Source: Polyporus tsugae (Eukaryota; Basidiomycota; Agaricomycetes; Polyporales; Polyporaceae). From it: a stretch of 64,000 nucleotides of DNA. Below are positions 47,737-57,497 of the stretch, one piece after another. The DNA lies in assembly GCA_024305745.1 (NCBI GenBank), contig JAHRBS010000005.1, positions 310,001 to 374,000 on the forward strand, given 5' to 3'. The notes under the pieces are model-generated. The model saw only the letters and a program-made list of their open reading frames with translations, did no database searches and was not told the DNA's origin. Each line of letters opens with the position of its first letter. The stretch's first letter is position 1. Both the position numbers and the translations under genes were made by a program.

Positions 47737-48692
47737 CTATATCTCCACCTTCGTATCATCGACGTCCATCCCAATAGGCTCGTTTTTCACCTCCTCCTTG
47801 AACACAGTCGCCGCCGCCGCCGCCGACTTCGACCCGATGCTCTCCTTCAACGCCAACCAGACCTCCGTCGCGCCTTTCTCCGCAACCTTGCGCGCCTTCC
47901 GCAGCTCCGAGACGTCGAACGGTGCAGCAGTTGTGTAGTTCGTCCAGAGCAGCGAGCACGGCGGTGTCTCGGGAGAATCCGACCCAGACGCAGGGAGCGA
48001 AGAAGAGAACAAGAACGCAAAGCACCCGCTCCCGGCCAGCTTCCCCAGCTCCGCCTCCTCCGGATCCAGCACGAGCACACTCCCGTCTCCGTCCCCGTAC
48101 GTCGCGTCCGACCGGAGCCTCCCAACCGCTACGGCGCAAACGACGCCTCTCATCGGCACGGACGCGGCGTTGACGAGCGCGGCCGCCGTCGCGTTCACCA
48201 AGCTCGCGACGAGGCTCGCGTTCCAGCCGCGTCCCGCACTTCCCGTCCCGCTCCCGCTCTCGGACCCGCAGAGCGCCTGCGCGACGACTTGAACGAGCGT
48301 CCGTGGATGGTGCGAAAGGAATAGGGAGGGGGCGAAGATGGATTTGAGCGTCGTCGCAAGGGCCTTCGCGTCCGTGCCCGGGATGCCGGGCAGGGGGCGC
48401 ACCTGGACGTCGAGCGTCGCCTGGGACGGGTGCTCGTGCGCGGGGCGGACCTCGATAGGCCCGGAGACGGACGCGAGGGCCTTGGTGTGTCCTGGGACGC
48501 GCCATAATCGTACGCAATACATATGTTGAGCGTGCGATTGCGATAGGGCGCGGGGTCGACGCATACACGCACTTGGCACTCACCGAAGCCGAACCGTGCA
48601 GAGCCGTCTACCCTATCCAACCCTTCGTATGTGATGGAAACTTGTCTTTTATCGTCGAATTGCCTTCCGCCGGGACGTGTGTGCGACGCCAT
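47737..48692 (-). CDS. RRP46: exosome complex component RRP46 (RNase PH-like)
   Basis: Exons 48692-48584 and 48491-47737 give 287 residues. RRP46 is one of the six RNase-PH-type ring subunits of the RNA exosome, needed for 3'-5' RNA decay and processing in nucleus and cytoplasm; in yeast and animals it is not catalytic. The intron falls in the family's GSARFGFG/HTKALASVSGPIEV block, which is the diagnostic strand. QATLDVQVRPLPG, then MRGVVCAVAVG and the DPEEAEL segment follow in the expected order. The protein is longer than yeast RRP46, through a serine/glycine-rich insert and an acidic lysine-containing tail (MDVDDTKVEI). It is the only housekeeping gene inside the spacer of the inverted duplication and appears single and intact. 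Confidence 0.88.
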
Positions 48693-49006
48693 GAATGTCG
48701 GAGACAAGCAGCGTGAGAGTGGTAGGGAGGGAGGAGATGGACGGTGGGCGTCGTCGGCAGAGTGTATGCAAGGAACGGGATCCAGCCGCCCGTGGGCACA
48801 ATCACCCCATGCCAGATCCGACACGGCGACCACGGTCGACACCCTTGACATTCCCCGCAACGTCCCCGTCTGAGTTCATGACGGACGCAGGTCTCCGACG
48901 CCATCCTTCTCGCCTTAACGGCACACCCTTGTCTTACTACTAGTATCGAACCCCCACGACACAACCTTCAACTGCAGCGCACGACCGTCGGCCTAGAATC
49001 ACGATC
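48693..49006. other. divergent promoter region
   Basis: 314 bases shared by RRP46 (-) and the one-helix membrane protein (+), probably a bidirectional promoter. No TATA box was seen, as usual for housekeeping genes. Confidence 0.45.
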
Positions 49007-49908
49007 ATGTCGAGCACCACCTCGGCCGCGCCCTCCTCAACCACAACCTTGTCGGATGGAAGCGGCGGCACCTTCTTCAACTCCGGCGGCTCAACTCTCA
49101 TCCTTGCCTTCCTCGCGATCGGCCTCTTCGTCGGCGGACTCCTCGTCATGTTCTCCATGCGGCGCTATGTCAGCAGGAACAGACGGCGGATGCGAGCCTG
49201 GCAGACTTCCGGGGAGCGGTCGTGGGGCTGGGACGCGGCGGCGCTGGGGCTGCCGGCGACGCTGCTCGTGGACATAGACTCCCCGATGCGCCGACACAAG
49301 GACTTTGGCAAGAAGCCCGAGCTGTGGGACGTCCGGGCAGCAGTAGCGTCCAGGCCGTGGGCGGGAGATTGGGAGAAGGCGACAGTGCGTATCTCTACAT
49401 TGCTGTAGCTTCGCGCACTTCCGCTTAGGCTTGTTTGGATTTCCTTCCGGGATATCAGCCCATTGCTATAAGGTCCTTATATGCAGACCCACACTCATCG
49501 TCTGCGAGAAGCCACAATGCCACGGCTTCCTCGTCCACCTCGCCTTCGCCCGGCTCGGGCTATCTGCACCCGTTCCGGATAGGCCTGCGCGACACCCGTG
49601 CGCAAATCGCGAGTCTGCGCGTCCCATGGTTGCGCCAGGCATCGAGCAGTGCGGGTGCGTCCTCCCAAGGATTAGTCGCCAGCACCCCCCGACCCTCAGG
49701 TCCGGCGGAACGTGGGGCGGCGCGCGTAGAAGTCGCGCTCGCAATAGCATTGCCCACACAAACGCCGTGCGCTCAGGGAAGCGTCCCCCTCTTCGCGCTC
49801 GGGGTGACAAACGTACGATGGGGCGGCGAGCCGCTGGCCCAGAAGGACGCCTTAAGCTCGCCGCCACCTCGATATTCACACACGGATGATACCTCGCGAC
49901 GTTCTTGA
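49007..49908 (+). CDS. single-pass membrane protein of unknown function
   Basis: Two exons, 49007-49384 and 49459-49908, give 275 residues. The N terminus is serine/threonine-rich, followed by one hydrophobic helix (about residues 28-50: LILAFLAIGLFVGGLLVMF) and a basic stop-transfer RRYVSRNRRRMR. The cytosolic part has a WDVRAA segment, a long serine/proline-rich disordered region and a C-terminal VEVALAIALP...LGVTNVRWG strand pair. This order resembles a widespread but uncharacterised agaricomycete family, from memory only. A type III membrane topology is inferred. No enzymatic motif was seen. It lies divergent to RRP46 in the spacer of the duplication. Confidence 0.6.
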
Positions 49909-50637
49909 CGACCACGCGTAATTGTACTTGTCCTGCTTCGGCTTTGTGTTGCACTTTCTGTCTCTATGTGTTTGTATCTCACTCCTGCGCTTGCACATCA
50001 TCCGGGATGTAGTCTATGGTAAGCATTTGGGCCTACGATCATGTGCGAACTATTTTACTAATGGAAGTCTCGGGCTTGGTCTAATACAGAACAGAGCAAC
50101 TTGAAAGCACACTGCTACATGCTTACTCTCATCGTGCCTGCCCGCCCCATCCGGACACATATGCAGAACTTTCAGGATCATGTCCCTGCCACCTTCCGGT
50201 AGCATACCTGGTTTGTCAAACGACTGGCTCTCATGCTTCCCTCCACCCAGACCCAGACGCTCACCAACGTTTAATTCGACAAGGTCTTGAGTAAGCGCAA
50301 TATATACTGACACGCTGCTTGCAAAAAGGCCATTGCCCGCCGCCAGGACTCTTGGCCTGTGGTTACGCGAATTTGACGTTGAGTATTCACACCCCGTTCA
50401 AACGGGCCTGATTGATTCCCCGAAGGCAAATCTCCACCGCTTTTGATCGAGGTAGCAAGACCCATCCGACGCCCTGCCCAAGCCCAGCCTACCCGAGCCC
50501 AACCACAAGTCCCGGTGACTTTCATCTACGGTCAATACTCCCCGCCATGAACGTCGAACACAGAGCCTAGACAGATACGAGTCCAGGGACCCACGCGTTT
50601 CTACCGCATTTCCAAATGATAGCAGATGAACTTGTGG
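49909..50637. other. spacer end, arm junction and lectin 3 promoter
   Basis: Unique sequence to about 50405, then the inner end of the right arm. No gene was recognised. Confidence 0.5.
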
Positions 50638-50644
50638 TATAAAA
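50638..50644 (+). promoter_or_regulatory. TATA box of lectin 3
   Basis: TATAAAA, 75 bases before the start at 50713. The equivalent box before lectin 2 is conserved. Confidence 0.6.
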
Positions 50645-50712
50645 GCGTACGAGGATTAACGACGACATACAGACGACGACTTGCGCCGTTATCCTCTCCT
50701 CACCGAACCATA

Positions 50713-51354
50713 ATGAAGCTCTTCTTCGCTCTGGTTGCCACCGCGTTCGCCGCCGTTCCATTCGTCGCTGCCGACGTTATCCCTGAGGGTGCTGCCGCGC
50801 ACTTCATCTCCTCCCAAAGTAAGCCCTCCTGACACCCTGTGTCCGAGTCAATGGGCTGATCGACACCTCACTGTACCAGACTCCGCCCTCGCCCTCGGCC
50901 CCCAGGGCGCCTTCCAAGGCGCGACGCTCCAAGTGACCACGCCAGGCGACGGTTCCTCCAGCGACATCACCGCGCTCTTCGCCACCCGCGGCACGGGCCA
51001 GGCGGGCCAGATCGCATACGGCGACTGGTGCATCAGCGCGAACGGCGTCGTCCCCGGCACCGCGACGCAGGTCCTGTACGTCACGGACTGTTCGGACGAC
51101 GCGGCGCAGCTGTGGACCGTGAACGAGAGCCCGGCGACGATATCAAATGCGGACGGCAACTGCATCACGCTAGGCAAGGCTGCCAAGGGCGCTCCGGTAG
51201 GTCTTGTCTCTCGATTTACATCGACGGCCGTGTTCTGGGGGTGTTATGCTGACATCGCTGTGTGTGGGTGTTTGTGCGATAGGTTACGCTGTCGGCGTGT
51301 ACGGAGGAGCTCCAGAATCGTCAGCTCTGGAATGCCCAGGTGGTCTCGGCGTAA
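50713..51354 (+). CDS. small secreted ricin-B-like lectin 3 (intact right-arm copy)
   Basis: Exons 50713-50818, 50880-51196 and 51283-51354 give 164 residues. A signal peptide (MKLFFALVATAFAAVPFVAA) is followed by DVIPEGAAAHFISSQ. The body has GDWCISANGVV, VTDCSDDAAQLWTV and a C-terminal LQNRQLWN. Paired cysteines and QxW repeats fit a short ricin-B (CBM13-like) lectin fold. Exon sizes equal those of lectin 1. It is the undamaged partner of the pseudogene at 46843-46195. Secretion and carbohydrate binding are inferred. It faces the SAP-like gene tail to tail. Confidence 0.75.
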
Positions 51355-51870
51355 ATGGGCTGGGCGAGGGATTAAGCAAATTTCGTGCACGAGCATACAT
51401 GGACGTAGTTAGTTTACCAAGTTCCTCACATACCCTCTTACAATCGCACATGAGGAGATATTTCGCGCACTGAGATTAGAGGCGTTTGTCCGATACCACT
51501 GTTCGGAAACGGACACTGGCATCATCTGAGTCGTGCATGGGGTATGAGCATAATCCGACAAGGGGGGTATTTACAGCGTAGAAGAGTAACAAGGATACAA
51601 CTTCAAAGAGAGCACCACAAGTAATGTGAGGAGGACAACAGCAGAGGGAGAATGAGGGAGACAAGGCCCATCGAGTGAAGCCTGAGCGAGACAGAGTCAC
51701 GAGCGGCCCGAGACGGTGGCGCAAACGAGCGCCCGCCAACCTCTCTCTCTCCTGTCATCGCCGACGTCGACCGTTTGCTAAGGATGAGGTGGACTATCCC
51801 TGTGGATGTTGTAGCAGTCAGAAATATGGGTCTAAGTAGGATCAAGGACCAAGATTTGAACTCACCTCCT
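51355..51870. other. intergenic between lectin 3 and SAP-like gene (right arm)
   Basis: Convergent gap with partial inverted similarity to 45695-46194. No gene was recognised. Confidence 0.5.
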
Positions 51871-52764
51871 TCAAGACCGCCGAATCCTGCGATGCTTCAA
51901 GTTCTGACTCGGCCTCGGCGAACTACCAGTGGGCGGCTCCGCTCCGTCTACCTCAGTGCGCTTGCGTTTCCGAACGAGATCAGTCGCAGACGGCCTTCAA
52001 TAGACGGTGAGTAAAACTCACGACAAGTAAGAATTACGATATTGTGACTTACTTCGCGTCATATAGCCTGAGCCCAGTGTTGAGGTGGATCAGCGTCAGG
52101 GCAGTCTCGAACATGTCTGGGAACCCATATGCCAGTGCATAGTCTGAGTTCCGAGCCTCTGGTCCGAGCACCTTCCTTACGGTGGGCTTGTGACCTCCAT
52201 CGCGTCGTGTTTTGACACCCCCTTTCTCTCCTCCCCTCTTCAACGTCACAGCAGATGTTGTTCTGGCCGCGAGTCTCGCCGACCGGCGGGTGCCTGCCAT
52301 TTCATGATCAGTACCACTGGTGCCACGGACCGCACTGTACGATCATCCATGTGGTTCTGACAGACGTACCCGTATGCTCAAGCTGGGGCTCTCCTTCGTC
52401 GGCGCGGTTTTTAACATCCTCAAGGACACGTGTATTCCCGCCCTTCACTGCGGTTTGCCCATCGCTGTCGAGACAAGTTGCAGCAGCCCGGGTTCGTCAG
52501 GGTCCGCTCGAGCGCCAACTCGTAGACAATAACGCACCCGCCGGCCGATGAACTAGTGCCCGCGCACAACTTCAGCAAGGAAGCTCTTATCTGGTCGTCT
52601 GGCCCAACTGCGCTGATTTTGTTCTCCTACAGGACAATATGGCAGTCGGTCAATATTCACTATGGACATGCGGGACGGCGTAACCACTCGTCGCTCACCT
52701 TTGCGAGCCGCTGAAGGCCCGCCCGGTTCAAAGTTTGGAGCGTGCTCCTGTCCATCGTGTTCAT
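51871..52764 (-). CDS. short SAP-like protein (right arm copy, family member 4)
   Basis: Minus-strand exons 52764-52699, 52626-52538, 52464-52370, 52293-52053 and 51994-51871 give 204 residues, with the first two exons (66 and 89 bases) exactly as long as in the left-arm copy. The N-terminal unit (ending GLQRLAK, then ENKISAVGP) differs at only about three positions from the left copy. After that the sequences part: this copy has TRRSARLAART, a basic KRGGEKGGVKTRRDGG stretch, a hydrophobic LAYGFPDMFETALTLI helix and a basic end, HRRIRRS. All splice sites are GT-AG and the frame is open. A small basic, probably nuclear protein is inferred. The contrast between conserved start and divergent body is the main oddity. 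Confidence 0.65.
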
Positions 52765-53842
52765 GGTCGACGAGAGGGGTGTTGTATGTAACAGCGAGGG
52801 AGGACAGAGCCAGAAGCGATCCGACGAGAGAGACGAGGGAGGAGGTGAGAGGCGAGTGTGTCAGTTCGGAGACCAAAGCGCCCTCTTTTATGGCAGCGAC
52901 CAGCACGTCCACATCTGCCCCGATGTGGAAGGTGCAGACAAAGCCCTTTGTATGGCCGCCCGTGGTTGACACACGACTACAGGTCTTTTGGCCAAAACTT
53001 CTGGCGACTGGCCGCGGCTTGGCTCGCTTTACCGTGACGGACGGGGCCAAAGCTGGAGACCCTGGACCCGGACGCGACTTGTTGATCCGGCACGCGCTTT
53101 TGCTGTCCCACGAGCGTGGTGGTTCATTAATGTTCATTGTCTCCAGGGTCGACGTCAGCTGTGGCCATTGGGAAGCGGTCCAATGAGTCAACGGCATCTG
53201 CCGCAGCAGGGCAGGACGTACTGACAGTCCACATTCGAATCGGTGAGGGGTTTTGAAAGTGCGTATTCCCATCGGCTTTACTGCGAACTGAGGTGGATGT
53301 CGATGAGGGCACAAGTATGGGAGCGGGAATCCGTGTTCCTGGTCCGGATGTGGCTGTACTGACGAGCACACATGGACATCGTCCGCTTGGTGTTCCAACA
53401 GGGATGTCGATAAAGCAGTAAAAGTCTGAAACCTTTGTTGTTGCCTCGACGATGAGGGGGGGTGAGAGAAGAGAGGCGGGGGGCTCTTGTGCGTAGGCTG
53501 GCAACCGAGTCGTGCTGGTCGCGAGCGTGCATGCAAAGCAGAGTGTCGATGCGATATAATCAATATGATCGGATGGTATGCAGTAACGTACATATATGAG
53601 ATGCGAGAAGGAGTGCGATGGATAGAGATACGAGAGCCAACTAGGACGAAGTGCTATACAGGAGAGCGTGGAGAGCAACAGAAAGTGGTTATGCGGGATG
53701 GAAGGGAATCCGAGACGAAGGTCCGAGATAATCGAACATTGCGGCAGCACGTAGGAAAGAAAGAGTGGTTATAAAGAGAGTCTCAGTTCTATCGAAGCGA
53801 GTAGACGAGGGGATGGGGATCCGAGTGCAGGTTGGGTGACGC
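52765..53842. other. intergenic between SAP-like and FunK1 genes (right arm)
   Basis: Inverted counterpart of 43782-44852 with many indels. A long minus-strand frame covers part of it but crosses the SAP-like first exon in another frame and is not kept in the left arm, so it was not called. Confidence 0.5.
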
Positions 53843-56631
53843 TCAGTATCGGCTCCGTTTGCCAAAGGTGCTCGGCGCGGCGTCGTCCTCGCGACCGCGC
53901 TTCGCTCGACTGGGGCAGGGGGAAGGCGAGCGAGAACCATCATCGTTGTACTCGAGCTCATCCTCCCGCGCCTCGGACGCGACGGTAGCGGGGGCGCGAC
54001 GCTCGTCCTGTCCCCCGTCGGCGTCGGGGCCCAGTTCCGCAAAGGCGTTCGGGGCGGGTGCAGCGGCGCCTCCATCTTCCAGTTGGTCCTCGGAGTCCGC
54101 ATCAGAGTCGGTGAAGCCAGAGACCTCGGAGAACTGCGGGGTCTCAGGAGAGCAAGGTGTATAACCTTTCTCAGGCCTCTTGTCCTCGCCCTTGTCGCGC
54201 GGGTATGCCTTCCCGCAGGCCTGCCTGAAGAGCTTCAGAGCCTCTACGTGGGTCACCGCCTTTGCTGCGAGGGCTCGCAGCTTCTCCACTTCCGAGGGGG
54301 ATAGTGGTTCCGGGGGACTTAAAGACGGCCCGGCTTCGTCGTCGCCGTCGTCGTCAAAACGGAAAGCGACCTCACCATCTAGACAGGCCTGAGACGGATC
54401 GGGAACGACGACAACCTTGTCCAGAGGCTCAAGAGTATAGAGCGCGCGGAACCAAGAGAGCAGCGTGCTGATCAACTCGTTCAGCGGATGGTTGTAGTTC
54501 GGGGGAGGACGGGGTGTCGTAGAGGACTTGGGCGGGTCGTTGATCCACATGAACTGCAGGGAACTTGCGCGGATACCGCAGAAGTCGAGGGGAATCCTGC
54601 CTAATTCCATCGATCGGCGTTTCAATTCTGGGGCCGTGAGCTCATCCGCCTGCGTGCGACCGGACGATACGTCAAAGTAGTTGTTCAGGAACAAGCCCAC
54701 AGATCTATCAGGCAAGTTGTGCTGGAGGAACCGCACCGCGTAGTAAATGAGCACGTGGAAGAAGCTCTCGATCTCATCCGCGACGCAAACCGTTTTCGAA
54801 GGATCGTCGAGAATGCGTACCGCAGAGAATTGCAAGGTGCCCTTGGAAAGTCATGTCAGGATGGCACGAGAACGAAGTTTGAAAGAGAAAGTCTCACCGT
54901 ACGGCCAAGCTGTCGCGGCACGGGGTGGGTATTGAAGTCCTTAGAAAGCTCCCAGTCGGTGAGCAGGCCTCTCCAATCGCCCTTCTTGTCCTTGTACAGA
55001 AGGACGTTGCCTCCACTGATATCCCGGTGTATAATACCGATTTTGCACGCGTCGCTGTGCGCTGCCATCGGAATGAGACCGGCACCACGATGTTTGGGAC
55101 AAGCGGTGACGTACCTTGAAGACAATCGTACATCGCCAGTATAAGCTGACCGCTATTTTTGAACGTCGAAAGCGGTTTCCCGATCTCCTCGACGACGAGG
55201 CGATAGTGCTGATGTTTCTTCATGCGACATTTGTGCTTATCGTTCACCTCCTTCCATGCCGCAGGAGCGCGTGTACATTGATCCTTGAGATCGCCGTGCG
55301 CCACAAGAGTGGGAACGTGCTTGACCTTCGCCTCATTCAGCTTCCCCAGCGTGTCGCCTTCCTTCCGGATGTCGGTGGCTCCATCGGATGCGTCATCCAC
55401 AACGACACGCCAACAGTCCTTGAAGTAGACGAACTTCGTGTCGAGCTCGAGCACATCCCCTTCGCGTATGAAGAGCTCGATCGCGATGTAGCAACGAGTC
55501 CCCCGACCCCGAACGCCCGGAGCCTGGAACGACGGTTTCCCTGTGAGGAACCAGCGATCTTGACCCGTCACCTCATCGGGGACGCAGAGCTTCCACCACG
55601 GCCACTTGTCGTCGAGGGAATCCTTCCAGAGCTCGACGACGTGCTTCTCCTCTAGACCCTCCTCCTGCCTGTCCTCCTCTTCGTCCTTCCCCACCCAGCC
55701 CTTCTCCACCTCCGACAGACGCTTCTTCATCATCTTCGCAAGCGACTTACGACCTTGGGATAAAGGGTTGATGTACTCCGCAGTCGTGTCGTAACCACGG
55801 TCCTCGGGAGACAGCTGAGTGTAGCGCCAGAGGAACTCCACCAGGAAGTCTGTCTCCGTGATGTTGAACCGCTTCGTGACAAACAGCCCGGAGCGGTCAA
55901 CGCGGACGAGGCGGCAGTGGACACCGACGAAAATGAGCATGAAGACGAAGGTGCGATGTTGGTGATGGTAGACGAGCTCGACGTAGGACAGCGCCTGGCC
56001 GGACGCGTCTCTGCGCTTGTCGCTATGCGGCCGCCCAGTGTCGACGGCGTCCTCGAACGGATCGTCCTCGAGCTTGCACTCGGCGGGGAGGTCGAGCCCG
56101 GACCAACAGACGCGTCGAAAGTCCTTCTTCGTCGCCGGGTCCATCCCCTTCGTCTGGTCTTTCTTCGGCATACGCTCGCGGGGATACATGCCACAGTCGA
56201 CAGCGAGCTTGGGATCGGTGGCTTTGTCGGCCTTGTACGGCGTCGCGACGAACGCATAGCCGGAGCCACGAACGATCGAGTTCAGATTCTTGGGCTGACA
56301 GATGCATGAGAAAACGTGAGAACTGTCGAGAACGGGGGGGACTTACGTAGTCCTCGTACATCTTCCTCTCCGTGGTTGGTTTCTCCATGTTGGAGAACGG
56401 ATTGGCGGACTTACGACGTGCGGTCTTGCCTGCCGGAGGAGTCGGTTCTGGAACGAAGAGCTCGAGGAACTTTTCGGGTTCGACTACCAAGGAGACGTTC
56501 AACATGTCGTGGCGTAGTCCACGGTGGTTTTCTTTGCGAGTGAGCTTGGCGTTGGAGAGCGGCGCCTTAGCGACGAGGTGAGCCTTTAGAGGAGAGTCAG
56601 AGCCAGGAGCATTGGAAAGAGTGCGACTCAT
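53843..56631 (-). CDS. FunK1 fungal-type protein kinase (right arm copy)
   Basis: Mirror copy of the kinase at 40981-43781, with the same four-exon layout; the first exon is 56631-56347, exactly 285 bases in both. The product is about 875 residues, a few shorter through small deletions in the lysine/glutamate-rich segment (about 55640-55700) and in the disordered tail. The catalytic loop IHRDISGGN, the LTDWELS motif, the C-lobe helix and the terminal GKRSRY tail are unchanged, and no stop was seen. Protein differences from the left copy are scattered single residues, mostly in linkers. The TATA box is also kept (56714-56720). Both copies therefore look functional and co-regulated. Whether the copies differ in role cannot be judged from sequence. 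Confidence 0.92.
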
Positions 56632-56713
56632 ATCGGATAGTGCAGTGGTTGGGGCAAGGGGGATATGGTGGTTGGAAACTGACGATGAGAAATGAACACA
56701 TACCGGTAGGGCG

Positions 56714-56720
56714 TTTTATA
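56714..56720 (-). promoter_or_regulatory. TATA box of FunK1 (right arm)
   Basis: TATAAAA on the minus strand, 83 bases before the start at 56631, matching the left-arm copy. Confidence 0.55.
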
Positions 56721-57497
56721 GCAGAACAGGAGAGCCACGTTTTGCTGAGTGTCCTTCCAAAAACGAACTCGGCCAAGGCAGAGAAAGAGGGAACAATGAA
56801 AGACCAAATGACGCCGGTGGTGGCCGTTGAGAACCAACCACGAACTGTTAAGCGCCAGCCAGCGGCGGCACCAAGTCGTGACTGCTATGTCACGCGGCGC
56901 GATCGAGGTTCTTTTCTCTCCGTGTCTCAACCCCATTCGTCTACAGAATCTTATCGCAAGAAATACATCCAGTTTTCTTGGCTGTATAGTTCCATGGTAC
57001 GATGAGGATTGAAAGAGAGGTCGGTACAACCTTGGTTCAGATTCCGAGGGTTTCGGACTTAGCATCAGTGGCGGTGCAGCACTTGATGTGGTTGAAGTTG
57101 TAAGCCTCATGAGTCATCACGAGGCCCAACGAACTCGCAGTTCACGATGACCCCGAATATAATCACATACAGTGCTAGGTCAAAAACACAACGTAAGTGG
57201 CTAATTTATCGCCGGCCCCTTATCCTACAAAATATGCACTGATCCCGATGAACGCTGAAGTATGAATAGCCTGGCCATGCGGCCCATGCCAACGCATGCA
57301 ACAGTTTTCAACATAGTACCTAGCCCGCGGGATGCGGCGGGGAGAAATAAATACACCGTGTAGTTTAGGAGACAACGGATACGGACATATATGTGTATTC
57401 AACACCTCCAATTTGACGCGGCCGATTCAGCGACAGCGATAAAAATCACAAGGGATTCCCAATACAAGCGGAGGAAGATACGCGCAAGTTGAACACG
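56721..57497. other. right arm end and intergenic sequence
   Basis: The arm homology ends near 56965. Beyond it, to the fifth FunK1 gene, no gene was recognised. Confidence 0.5.

Larger units (their letters stand above)
50405..56965. repeat. right arm of a large inverted duplication
   Basis: Inverted counterpart of 40630-47170 with lectin 3, SAP-like and FunK1 genes in mirrored order. This arm has the intact lectin. The gap to the left arm is about 3.2 kb. The outer limit is near 56965, just beyond the FunK1 promoter. Boundaries were judged by eye. Confidence 0.85.

Noticed and set aside
52553..53593. 346-codon - strand frame in the right arm
   Set aside because: It crosses the SAP-like first exon in another frame and is not kept in the left arm, whereas the five-exon SAP-like model fits both arms.
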